Below, in pieces: positions 1-5,425 of a DNA stretch of 5,425 nt. Source of the DNA: an uncultured beta proteobacterium (GTDB lineage: Bacteria; Pseudomonadota; Gammaproteobacteria; Burkholderiales; Burkholderiaceae); assembly GCA_903930665.1 (NCBI GenBank), contig CAIYZI010000636.1:1-5425 (forward strand), in the 5' to 3' direction. The translations under genes were made by a program, and so were the position numbers. The notes beneath the pieces are model-generated. The model had not been told where the DNA came from. It saw only the letters and a list, made by a program, of their open reading frames with translations, and ran no database searches. How positions within the stretch are numbered: the first letter of the stretch is position 1; every line of letters begins with the position of its first letter.

Positions 1-69
1 ACATATCATTGATGAGGCCTAGCATGCCAATTCTGTCCGATAATAATTTAGTTGTAATTCGTAAATCAT

Positions 70-99
70 AAATCCAAATTTCTAAGAAATATTGGGTTT
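70..99. repeat. Imperfect inverted repeat / hairpin, possible weak terminator
   Basis: The core at 78-90 is a perfect dyad, ATTTCT-A-AGAAAT. The arms extend outward with CCAA (74-77) pairing to TTGG (92-95) past one bulged A at 91. A T-G wobble and three A-T pairs continue the stem to position 70 on the left and 99 on the right. The right arm runs into TTTT. It could be a low-GC terminator for a gene to the left of the window or a protein-binding dyad. The sequence alone does not decide between them. Confidence 0.4.
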
Positions 100-218
100 T
101 CGTGCAGTAATACACAACCTAATTTGAAATTTTTAAAGAGGAAAACTGCTTTTCAATGATAGCGTATGGGTGTCAACTTCCATAGTGCTGTATGAGTAAA
201 ATCCTCCTCGAAAAACTT

Positions 219-233
219 TACTGGTGACCTGTA
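219..233. promoter_or_regulatory. Near-perfect 15-bp dyad, candidate operator
   Basis: The sequence TACTGGTGACCTGTA fits the symmetric pattern TACnGGTnACCnGTA about position 226. All positions outside the centre match except one symmetric pair (222/230). It lies about 120 bases upstream of the first start codon and about 70 bases upstream of the possible -10 element, where an activator or repressor could bind. No known regulator motif is recognised, and short dyads of this kind can arise by chance. Confidence 0.3.
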
Positions 234-302
234 GTTTCCCCTTGTAAGTTTTCATTACACTTATTATGCATATTTATAGATATATTATCGGGCATAGTTG
301 GT

Positions 303-308
303 TAAAAT
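303..308 (+). promoter_or_regulatory. Possible -10 element of the operon promoter
   Basis: TAAAAT, in the context GGTTAAAATAG, differs from the TATAAT consensus at one position and lies about 45 bases before the first start codon. No convincing -35 hexamer is found 16-18 bases upstream; that stretch reads TATATT or similar. If the element is used, it is probably activator-dependent or is not a standard sigma-70 promoter. AT-rich DNA produces such hexamers often, so confidence is low. Confidence 0.3.
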
Positions 309-339
309 AGTGACTTGTCCATATGTTTTATTAAAATTT

Positions 340-345
340 GAGGGA
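340..345 (+). promoter_or_regulatory. Ribosome binding site of the gfcA/yjbE-like gene
   Basis: GAGGGA lies five bases before the ATG at 351. It is the best Shine-Dalgarno match of the three operon genes, in keeping with high expression of the first product. It also fixes the start codon. Confidence 0.65.
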
Positions 346-350
346 TTGCC

Positions 351-689
351 ATGATTTCACGCCGAATTTGTGCTTTTTACGCCCCGCTGTTTGCCTTGAG
401 CGTAATGGCTGCTCAAAATAGCTTGGCTCAAACTAATAGCTTGTCTGGTAATGGTGTGACTGCAACGATTACTCCAGCAGTAACGAGCAGCTCTGGTGCT
501 GGAGTGGGGGCTTCGTTACCAGCTGCCGCAGAAGCTGGGACTGGGGCAGGCGCCATTGCAGCGACTGCAGCTGGTGTTGGCGGGCTTTCTACGGCTGGTC
601 TTGTAGTGGCGGGGGTAGTAGTGGTTGGTGCCGCAGTAGCAGCCGCCTCTTCTGGTGGCGGCGGTGGTGGAACTACTGGGACTAAGTAA
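351..689 (+). CDS. Small secreted Ala/Gly-rich protein, GfcA/YjbE-like (exopolysaccharide operon)
   Basis: The product is 112 residues. It opens with a signal peptide: R4 and R5, a hydrophobic stretch from about 8 to 21, and a likely cleavage after S24-L25-A26. The mature part has almost no charged residues and is rich in Ala, Gly, Ser, Thr and Val. A very hydrophobic segment at about 84-99 is followed by a run of six glycines (102-107) and a short Thr/Gly tail ending in Lys. E. coli YjbE and GfcA have the same plan: signal peptide, Ser/Ala/Val-rich segment, glycines, Thr-rich tail. The position directly before a gfcB-like gene supports the assignment. The molecular role of this family is not established; it is tied to polysaccharide production by operon membership. 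The hydrophobic segment may insert in a membrane or drive self-association. Similarity in such low-complexity sequence is weak evidence alone, so the call rests mainly on context. The gene has a good ribosome binding site and is followed at once by a terminator. Confidence 0.75.
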   Translation: MISRRICAFYAPLFALSVMAAQNSLAQTNSLSGNGVTATITPAVTSSSGAGVGASLPAAAEAGTGAGAIAATAAGVGGLSTAGLVVAGVVVVGAAVAAASSGGGGGGTTGTK

Positions 690-707
690 GCTGCCAACTA
701 TCCAAAT

Positions 708-735
708 AAAACCCTTGCTTTTGAGCGAGGGTTTT
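708..735 (+). terminator. Intrinsic terminator/attenuator between the first and second operon genes
   Basis: A 12-base left arm, AAAACCCTTGCT (708-719), pairs with AGCGAGGGTTTT (724-735) across a four-base loop. One G-U wobble interrupts otherwise full pairing. The downstream arm ends in TTTT and, after AAC, is followed by TTTTT (739-743). It lies 19 bases after the stop of the first gene and about 46 bases before the next start, with no obvious new promoter in between. It therefore probably lets only part of the transcripts into the lipoprotein and fusion genes. The A-rich left flank might allow function on the - strand too. Confidence 0.8.
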
Positions 736-781
736 AACTTTTTAGACTCAATCTTTCAAGGCGAATCTATTTTTTGGGCTG

Positions 782-1618
782 ATGTTTTTTAATTTTTATT
801 CACCCACACTGTCAAATTCCTTACAACGTCTTAGGAATCTGTTGCTTGGCGTTTCCTGCACGCTCTTGCTAATTGGATGTGTCGGAGATAAACAGAGCCT
901 CATTTGGGATACCTTTAAGGTCGGTATTTTTGGGAACGATCAGCTAATTGATAACGCGGTTTTAAATCCTGCTTACCGCTACTTACGTGTTGACCTCAAT
1001 GGTCGGTCAGCACTGATGGTCTTAGGTTACGAGAGTATGAAAGCGGGTATCGTTACGCAGACTTGGTATTCTAGTAATAAAGAGCTTGTGCAGTTTGAGA
1101 ATGGCCGCCTATTTGCAACAGGGGGCTTAGATCTCAATTGGGTGGATGTGGCATTGATCGATGCGCCAGATATTCGATCTCCGGAACTGTTCCCGAATGC
1201 GTCCAATGGCCTGTATAAACCTGGCCGTAATCCCAAGTTCTATTTTTTTCGTACCCGCACCGTGATGCCGCAATATCTTGCCAATATCCACGAGGCCGTG
1301 GTAATCCAAGGCTTAAATGAGGCCCCAGAAGATGCCCCTGAACTATTGCGCGATCGAGTAAGTAGAGCTAATTTGCGATGGGTTCAAGAGACGGTCGTCT
1401 TGCAACCGAACAATCCAAGCGTCCATCCCTTGCGCGCAATTTATGCTTATGACACAAAGACTAACGCCATGGTGTTTGGCCGCCAATGTTTGAGTCAGAC
1501 TAGCTGCCTATCATGGTTTGCTGTGCCGGTTTCAGTAACCCCTTCTAACAATCTACAAGCGGGGGCGGTGGGAAAGGTTGATAGCGTTAATGTGAGCACA
1601 TTAGGCGTGCCACCATAA
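782..1618 (+). CDS. gfcB: GfcB/YjbF-type outer-membrane lipoprotein of polysaccharide secretion
   Basis: The product is 278 residues. A lipoprotein signal has R16 and R18 before a hydrophobic core (20-32) and the lipobox L30-I31-G32-C33. The residue after the Cys is Val, not Asp, which favours sorting to the outer membrane. The mature part is about 246 residues, near or slightly above the size of E. coli GfcB and YjbF. The stretch around residues 65-120 fits the family: YRYLRVDLNGRSALMVLGY, then a Trp-containing turn, then NGRLFATGGLD, as in the YjbF/GfcB fold that displays an NGR-x-x-x-x-GL signature. Family members are periplasm-facing lipoproteins needed for group 4 capsule or Yjb exopolysaccharide secretion; their precise mechanism is not known. 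The ATG at 782 has only a weak GGG before it. Later in-frame starts would remove the positive charges of the signal peptide, so this start is preferred. The stop overlaps the next start by one base. Confidence 0.85.
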   Translation: MFFNFYSPTLSNSLQRLRNLLLGVSCTLLLIGCVGDKQSLIWDTFKVGIFGNDQLIDNAVLNPAYRYLRVDLNGRSALMVLGYESMKAGIVTQTWYSSNKELVQFENGRLFATGGLDLNWVDVALIDAPDIRSPELFPNASNGLYKPGRNPKFYFFRTRTVMPQYLANIHEAVVIQGLNEAPEDAPELLRDRVSRANLRWVQETVVLQPNNPSVHPLRAIYAYDTKTNAMVFGRQCLSQTSCLSWFAVPVSVTPSNNLQAGAVGKVDSVNVSTLGVPP

Positions 1619-1620
1619 TG
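1616..1620 (+). promoter_or_regulatory. TAATG stop-start overlap (translational coupling)
   Basis: The lipoprotein gene ends with TAA at 1616-1618 and the fusion gene begins with ATG at 1618-1620, sharing one A. Only a weak AGG lies upstream (about 1603-1605). Ribosomes finishing the lipoprotein therefore probably reinitiate on the fusion gene, keeping the two products in a fixed ratio. Confidence 0.7.
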
Positions 1621-4600
1621 CGTTATTTATTTGATCAAATCATCATGGTTGTGGCCCCATATCTACGCCTTCATAGGCCATATGCCTTTGGGTTTCAGGC
1701 CTCTATTTTCCTCGGTAGTATGGGTTTGCTCCTCATTAGCAGTACTGCTCAGGGGCAAGCGGACCTGGTACAAGATCCAGTTAAGGAGCAAGTTAGCGTG
1801 TCAACAGCGCCGACAGTCCCGCAGATCGTCCCGGGTGAGCGCTTAAGCGATTGGTTGTTAAAAGAGCGCATAACAAAAGACTCTCCAGAAGAACAACCAA
1901 CACCACAAGGCAACGCCCAATCACCTTATTACCTTGGTAGCTCCTGGCTTACTCGAACCGAAATTACCGATCAAACCAATGCTAAGCAGAGACTTTTAGA
2001 GAGTCTGGAAACCATCGCCTTTCCTGCGGATGATGCCAGCGCGCAGCAAGCGAAAAATCGATTACGTCATCTGATTGAGTTAATGCCGATTAGTGGTCGC
2101 GTTGTCTTGCCTAATACCAATCCCCGTCTCCTGCAGGCTAACCCCAAGCTAGATCCGATCTTGGCTAGCGGTGACACTGTGCTGGTGCCTAAGACACCGC
2201 AAAGTGTCACCGTTATTCGCATGAACGGTACTTTGTGCCAAGTCGCCTATCGAGCCCATGTAGAGGCTCGTTTTTATGTGCAAGGTTGCGCTCTTAAAGG
2301 TGCTCAGGCAGAATCTTGGCCCGATTGGGCATGGGTAGTAGAGCCCAATGGATCAGTACATCAAGTGCCTGTAGCCGCATGGAATGCAGCGCCTCAAGAC
2401 TACCCCGCCCCTGGGGCATGGATCTGGTCGCCCCCACGCAACAGTCGGTGGAGCACCTCGCAAGGCGAGCAGTTTTCGGACCATTTTGCGCAGTTTCTAG
2501 GTACGCAGGCACCGTCGGGATTATCCGATAGCATCGGGCAGGAGCAGACTCATACTGGCTATTTACCCAGGGTAGGTCCCCAGGTAATTTATGAGTCCTC
2601 GCGAAACCTACCCATCTCTAATAACGTATGGGGTGAGACTGGGCTCATGCAGGTTCCCAGTGCGCGCATTGCACCGGCCGGAACCGGCTCAGCGACCCTG
2701 GCCTTATGGCAACCCTATGGCACACTGAGCTTGGGATTTGCCCCGCTTGATTGGTTTGAGTTTGCACTGCGCTATACCAATATCAATAATGTGCCCTATG
2801 GTTCTCAAGCCTTAGCCGGTGGACAAAGCTATAAAGATAAAAGTGCAGGAGTGAAGTTGCGCTTGTGGGAGGAAAGTGCGTACATTCCGCAATTGGCCCT
2901 CGGGTTAAGGGACATTACCGGCACGGGTTTATTTACCTCCGAATATGCTGTGGCCAGTAAGCGATACAACGATTTTGATTTCACCTTGGGTTTGGGTTGG
3001 GGTGAACTGGGCACGCGAAACAATGTGCCCAACCCGTTTAAGGTTTTTGGCTCAAGCTTTGGTACTTATGTCCCGCCTACTGTGGGCAATGGCGGAACCA
3101 TTTCGACAGGAACTTATTTTCATGGCACCAGCGCACTCATTGGTGGGGTGCAATACCATACCCCTTGGGACCCCTTGGTTCTGAAACTAGAACTTGATGG
3201 CAACAGCTACCGGCAGACCCCGCAGCCTGATTTACCATTTGGACAAACCTTGGCTACCAAAACGATGTTTAACTTTGGGGCAGTCTATCAGGGCAGTTTT
3301 TGGGATCTGATGGTCGGGCTGCGTGGCGGCGAGCAGGTCATGATGAGCTTGAGTTTTCATGATCGCATTGATCAGTTGAGTATGCCAAAGATTGCTCAAG
3401 CACCACCCCTTGCGGTCTCGCTAAAGCCAGTAGGGGCCTATGATCCCGCTGTGCCGATCGTAACCGCTCCTGTGAACTCTAGCGCAGGTTCTGTTATCGC
3501 TAACTCCAATCAAAATCTTTCTGATCGGGCAATTAAAGAACAAGAGATGCGCAGGCGCTTGAGCCAGGGCGCTGTTTCACCTATTTTGACTGCGACTAAT
3601 CTGGATGAGCCATTAATGGCGCCTGATAATCAATCTACGGCCAGCTTGCGTGATACGCAAACTGCGGGACAGGCGTATACACAGACCCTAGTTGATTTTG
3701 AGGCGCAAACACAGTGGCATGTTGCTAAATTAAGTGCGCAGGGCAAGACTTGGATACTGACCTTGAGCGATGCTAGTGGTATTTTTATTCGTAGCAGATT
3801 AAATCGCGGTATCGCTGTCTTGCATCGTGATGCGCCCTCACAGATCGAGTATTTTGAAATTCGCATGAATAACTGGGGTATGTTGGTAAGTCAGTATCAG
3901 ATCAAGCGTAAGGACTGGATGCTCAGTCAAACGCAATTACTCCCACCATCACAGCGCCACACCACTATCGATTCCCAAGAGCCTGTCACCTACACCTTAC
4001 CCTTAACTGACCAGAACATAACCGTTCAGGCTGGATTGGCTAATGGCGGTACCCAAAGCCTTGGCCAAACCATGGCCAGCTTGGATCATGATCCTTTGCA
4101 GACAAATTTAGGGGTGAGTTATGCTCAAATTGTCGGCGGCCCGAACACCCCCCTCTTGTTTTCCTTGGGGGCAAAGGGCGATGCGCTGTATAAGTTCAGG
4201 GATAACACCTGGATCAGCGGTACGGTCAATGCGCGGGTAATTGACAACTTTGGTAAGTACACTTACCAACCCCCGCCAGACGGATTGCAGCCCGTGCGCA
4301 CCGACCTGCGCCAATATATGACCACATCGGATGTGACGATGCCTAATCTGCAGCTAACCAACACCGGTCAGTTGGGTCCTAACCAGTTTGTCAGCGCCTA
4401 TGCGGGCTACCTGGAGATGATGTTTGCTGGTGTGGGTGGTGAATACCTATGGCGCCCGGTTAATAGCCCAATTGCGATTGGAGCAAACATCAACCGCGTA
4501 TATCAACGCCAATTTAATCAATGGACCTCCTTGCAGTCTTACAGCGTAAATACCGGGTTTGTCACCGCCTATTGGGATACTGGCATGCAAGACATCCTGG

Positions 4601-4926
4601 TTAAACTGAGCGCAGGCCAATATTTGGCGGGGGATCGCGGGGCCACGCTAGACCTGTCGCGAGTATTTCAAAATGGGGTCAAGATCGGCGCATACGCTAC
4701 GCGCACCAATGTCAGTTATGCCGCCTTTGGTGAGGGCAGTTTTGATAAGGGGCTCTATATCGCCATTCCATTTGATGCCTTCTTTGCGCGCTCAAGCGAT
4801 TCTGTAGCCAATTTGCTCTTTACCCCTTTGATTCGCGATGGTGGCGCCATGCTGATGCGAAAATACCAGCTTTATGATATGACGCGTACTCGTGATGATC
4901 GGGCCTTGTCCTTTGGGCCCGACTAA
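1618..4926 (+). CDS. Fused GfcC-GfcD (YjbG-YjbH) protein: periplasmic GfcC domain plus YjbH outer-membrane domain
   Basis: The product is 1102 residues, about the sum of GfcC (roughly 250) and GfcD/YjbH (roughly 700) plus linkers. Residues 1-44 form a long signal peptide with a hydrophobic core at about 29-43. Cleavage is likely after S42-T43-A44, and there is no lipobox. Residues about 72-298 match the GfcC family: GERLSDWL at 73-80, YYLGSSW at 104-110, a helical hairpin at about 120-156, SGRVVLP from 159, NP-x-LDP-(x)4-GD at 175-186, C207 and C224 (possible disulphide), and GAWIWSPPR at 266-274. A short helix at about 284-297 closes the domain. E. coli GfcC is known to resemble the beta-grasp domains of the exporter Wza. 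Residues about 338-1102 match YjbH: GETGLMQVPSAR near 339-350; YKDKS-x-x-VKLRL from 405; GLRD-x-x-GTGLF-x-SEY at 429-443; DRGATLDLSR at 1006-1015; FGEGSFDKG at 1037-1045; and RDGG at 1073-1076. YjbH members are predicted outer-membrane beta proteins. Strand-rich halves (about 338-585 and 795-1090) flank a flexible and then globular middle (about 588-790). The reading frame is unbroken, so the fusion appears genuine. Confidence 0.9.
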   Translation: MRYLFDQIIMVVAPYLRLHRPYAFGFQASIFLGSMGLLLISSTAQGQADLVQDPVKEQVSVSTAPTVPQIVPGERLSDWLLKERITKDSPEEQPTPQGNAQSPYYLGSSWLTRTEITDQTNAKQRLLESLETIAFPADDASAQQAKNRLRHLIELMPISGRVVLPNTNPRLLQANPKLDPILASGDTVLVPKTPQSVTVIRMNGTLCQVAYRAHVEARFYVQGCALKGAQAESWPDWAWVVEPNGSVHQVPVAAWNAAPQDYPAPGAWIWSPPRNSRWSTSQGEQFSDHFAQFLGTQAPSGLSDSIGQEQTHTGYLPRVGPQVIYESSRNLPISNNVWGETGLMQVPSARIAPAGTGSATLALWQPYGTLSLGFAPLDWFEFALRYTNINNVPYGSQALAGGQSYKDKSAGVKLRLWEESAYIPQLALGLRDITGTGLFTSEYAVASKRYNDFDFTLGLGWGELGTRNNVPNPFKVFGSSFGTYVPPTVGNGGTISTGTYFHGTSALIGGVQYHTPWDPLVLKLELDGNSYRQTPQPDLPFGQTLATKTMFNFGAVYQGSFWDLMVGLRGGEQVMMSLSFHDRIDQLSMPKIAQAPPLAVSLKPVGAYDPAVPIVTAPVNSSAGSVIANSNQNLSDRAIKEQEMRRRLSQGAVSPILTATNLDEPLMAPDNQSTASLRDTQTAGQAYTQTLVDFEAQTQWHVAKLSAQGKTWILTLSDASGIFIRSRLNRGIAVLHRDAPSQIEYFEIRMNNWGMLVSQYQIKRKDWMLSQTQLLPPSQRHTTIDSQEPVTYTLPLTDQNITVQAGLANGGTQSLGQTMASLDHDPLQTNLGVSYAQIVGGPNTPLLFSLGAKGDALYKFRDNTWISGTVNARVIDNFGKYTYQPPPDGLQPVRTDLRQYMTTSDVTMPNLQLTNTGQLGPNQFVSAYAGYLEMMFAGVGGEYLWRPVNSPIAIGANINRVYQRQFNQWTSLQSYSVNTGFVTAYWDTGMQDILVKLSAGQYLAGDRGATLDLSRVFQNGVKIGAYATRTNVSYAAFGEGSFDKGLYIAIPFDAFFARSSDSVANLLFTPLIRDGGAMLMRKYQLYDMTRTRDDRALSFGPD

Positions 4927-4932
4927 GTTGAG

Positions 4933-4958
4933 TTGGCTTGATTGTGGCAATAAGCCAA
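4933..4958 (+). terminator. Hairpin terminator after the GfcC-GfcD gene
   Basis: TTGGCTT (4933-4939) pairs with AAGCCAA (4952-4958). Inside it, ATTG (4941-4944) pairs with CAAT (4948-4951) around a TGG loop, leaving only G4940 bulged. The stem is 11 pairs, followed by TATTGATTTT. It starts seven bases after the stop codon and is the natural end of the operon transcript. Confidence 0.65.
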
Positions 4959-4964
4959 TATTGA

Positions 4965-4992
4965 TTTTCCAGAAATTCCCCGCTTTGGAAAA
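4965..4992. repeat. Second inverted repeat downstream of the operon
   Basis: TTTTCCAGA (4965-4973) pairs with TTTGGAAAA (4984-4992) with one G-U wobble, around a ten-base loop. The T-rich side lies on the left, so on the - strand the stem would be followed by A4964 and then the opposite of TTG. On the + strand it lacks a T tract directly after the stem. It could be a back-up terminator, a transcript-stabilising stem or the leader of the next gene. The left arm overlaps the T tract of the preceding terminator. Confidence 0.4.
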
Positions 4993-5013
4993 CATTGGAG
5001 GGGGCATTTTAGG

Positions 5014-5019
5014 TAGAAT
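5014..5019 (+). promoter_or_regulatory. Possible -10 element for the small downstream gene
   Basis: TAGAAT in the context AGGTAGAATGAC is one mismatch from TATAAT and resembles the GGTTAAAATAG before the operon. The possible -35 candidates TTGGAG (4995-5000) and TTGGAA (4985-4990) are spaced 13 and 23 bases away, neither standard. If used, the transcript would have a leader of about 145 bases before the ATG at 5172. Confidence 0.25.
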
Positions 5020-5171
5020 GACTATGCTTTTTATTATTAAAGGGTGAGAATGGGAGTTGCGCCTTTAATTACATAAGTAGAATTTTGTTGTCATCTTGCA
5101 TTGCCCTTTTTGGCTTTAAATCCAACCAAGCGGACTTATTTAGCTTCAACTTGATTTATTTCCATAGAAAA

Positions 5172-5423
5172 ATGTCTAAACTAGCATTAAAAAATAGCTT
5201 AAATCGCTTGCGTAAATTAGGTCACGCCCCAGATGGAATGGTTAAGCCTAAAGGCCGATCCTTTCGAAGTGGCTTTCAGCGCTCTGTCGGTGCCATGGTC
5301 TTTGCATTTATCTATTTTGTTATAGCCTCTCAGTTGCTAGATAATGGAGATGCCTCTTCAAATAATGATGGTATTTTTATTTTATTGTTTTTTGCGTTAA
5401 TCACAGCTAGTTTGGGTGCATAG
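5172..5423 (+). CDS. Small two-helix membrane protein of unknown function
   Basis: The product is 83 residues and I do not recognise its family. The first 38 residues are strongly basic, with many Lys and Arg (for example K3, K7, R12, R14, K15, K25, K27, R29, R32 and R37). Two hydrophobic segments follow, at about 39-56 and 67-83, joined by a short polar loop rich in Asp, Asn and Ser (57-66). By the positive-inside rule the N terminus should be cytoplasmic, with the loop outside and the second helix ending at the very C terminus. The frame stays open upstream to a TTG at 5085, but the ATG at 5172 gives the most natural N terminus. No good Shine-Dalgarno sequence precedes it, and this is the main weakness of the call. 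It lies about 245 bases beyond the operon, behind terminator-like hairpins, so it is probably transcribed separately and need not belong to the polysaccharide system. Confidence 0.5.
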   Translation: MSKLALKNSLNRLRKLGHAPDGMVKPKGRSFRSGFQRSVGAMVFAFIYFVIASQLLDNGDASSNNDGIFILLFFALITASLGA

Positions 5424-5425
5424 AT

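Larger units (their letters stand above)
1..350. other. AT-rich non-coding region upstream of the exopolysaccharide operon
   Basis: No reading frame of useful length with a ribosome binding site is visible on either strand. The stretch is clearly more AT-rich than the operon that follows. It contains an inverted repeat able to form a hairpin (70-99), a near-perfect dyad (219-233), a possible -10 hexamer (303-308) and the ribosome binding site of the first gene (340-345). It most likely holds the end of an upstream transcript and the regulatory region of the operon. I see no recognisable riboswitch, RfaH ops/JUMPstart element or RcsAB box. Confidence 0.6.

Noticed and set aside
192..227. Eleven-codon open frame (MSKILLEKLYW) in the upstream region
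   Set aside because: No Shine-Dalgarno sequence precedes it, it overlaps the candidate dyad, and such short frames are expected by chance.
200..350. RfaH ops/JUMPstart or RcsAB box expected before some capsule operons
   Set aside because: No GGCGGTAG-like element or RcsAB-type dyad could be found on reading the region.
428..697. Open frame on the - strand (89 residues, Pro/Ala/Thr-rich) opposite the first gene
   Set aside because: It is the mirror of the Gly/Ala-rich coding strand, where GGN codons read as Pro in reverse. The + strand frame has a signal peptide, a good ribosome binding site and a following terminator.
2294..2531. Overlapping open frames on both strands inside the fusion gene
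   Set aside because: They lie entirely within the GfcC domain coding sequence, have no ribosome binding sites and look like no known protein; they are shadows of the main frame.
4995..5010. Possible sigma-54 promoter around TTGGAGGGGGCATTTT
   Set aside because: The GG and GC dinucleotides are only five bases apart instead of the ten needed between the -24 and -12 elements.
5085..5171. TTG at 5085 as the start of the last gene, adding 29 residues
   Set aside because: No ribosome binding site is visible, the added sequence has no domain character, and the ATG at 5172 gives a natural basic N terminus. It is not fully excluded, because 5172 also lacks a good ribosome binding site.
1..5425. CRISPR array, insertion sequence, tRNA or rRNA gene
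   Set aside because: No regularly spaced repeats, transposase-like frames, terminal inverted repeats or tRNA-like folds were seen.

Overview
The window looks like a chromosomal segment from a betaproteobacterium, most plausibly a freshwater Burkholderiales member of the Polynucleobacter type. This is inferred from protein style and moderate base composition, not from a marker gene. Its core is a compact exopolysaccharide/capsule secretion operon of the yjbEFGH / gfcABCD (group 4 capsule) type, all on the + strand.

Layout. Positions 1-350 are AT-rich and carry no convincing gene. They hold a hairpin-forming inverted repeat (70-99), a near-perfect dyad (219-233), a possible -10 element and a clear ribosome binding site. 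A small secreted Ala/Gly-rich protein of the GfcA/YjbE type follows (351-689), then a strong intrinsic terminator (708-735). Next is a GfcB/YjbF-type lipoprotein (782-1618). Its stop codon overlaps by one base the start of a 1102-residue protein (1618-4926). That protein joins a GfcC-like periplasmic domain (about residues 72-298) to a GfcD/YjbH-like outer-membrane domain (about 338-1102) in one chain. Two successive hairpins (4933-4958 and 4965-4992) close the operon. After about 180 bases of AT-rich leader comes a small unrecognised two-helix membrane protein (5172-5423), which ends two bases before the window does.

How the genes work together (inference from family knowledge). GfcA, GfcB, GfcC and GfcD are all exported to the periplasm or outer membrane and are needed for secretion or surface assembly of a polysaccharide. 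The exporter Wza/GfcE, the phosphatase Etp and the kinase Etk do not follow here, so the set resembles the stand-alone yjbEFGH arrangement rather than the full gfc operon. The terminator after the first gene suggests that the small secreted protein is made in excess over the lipoprotein and the fused GfcC-GfcD protein. The most noteworthy feature is the GfcC-GfcD fusion. It replaces two separately exported proteins with one polypeptide behind a single signal peptide that lacks a lipobox.
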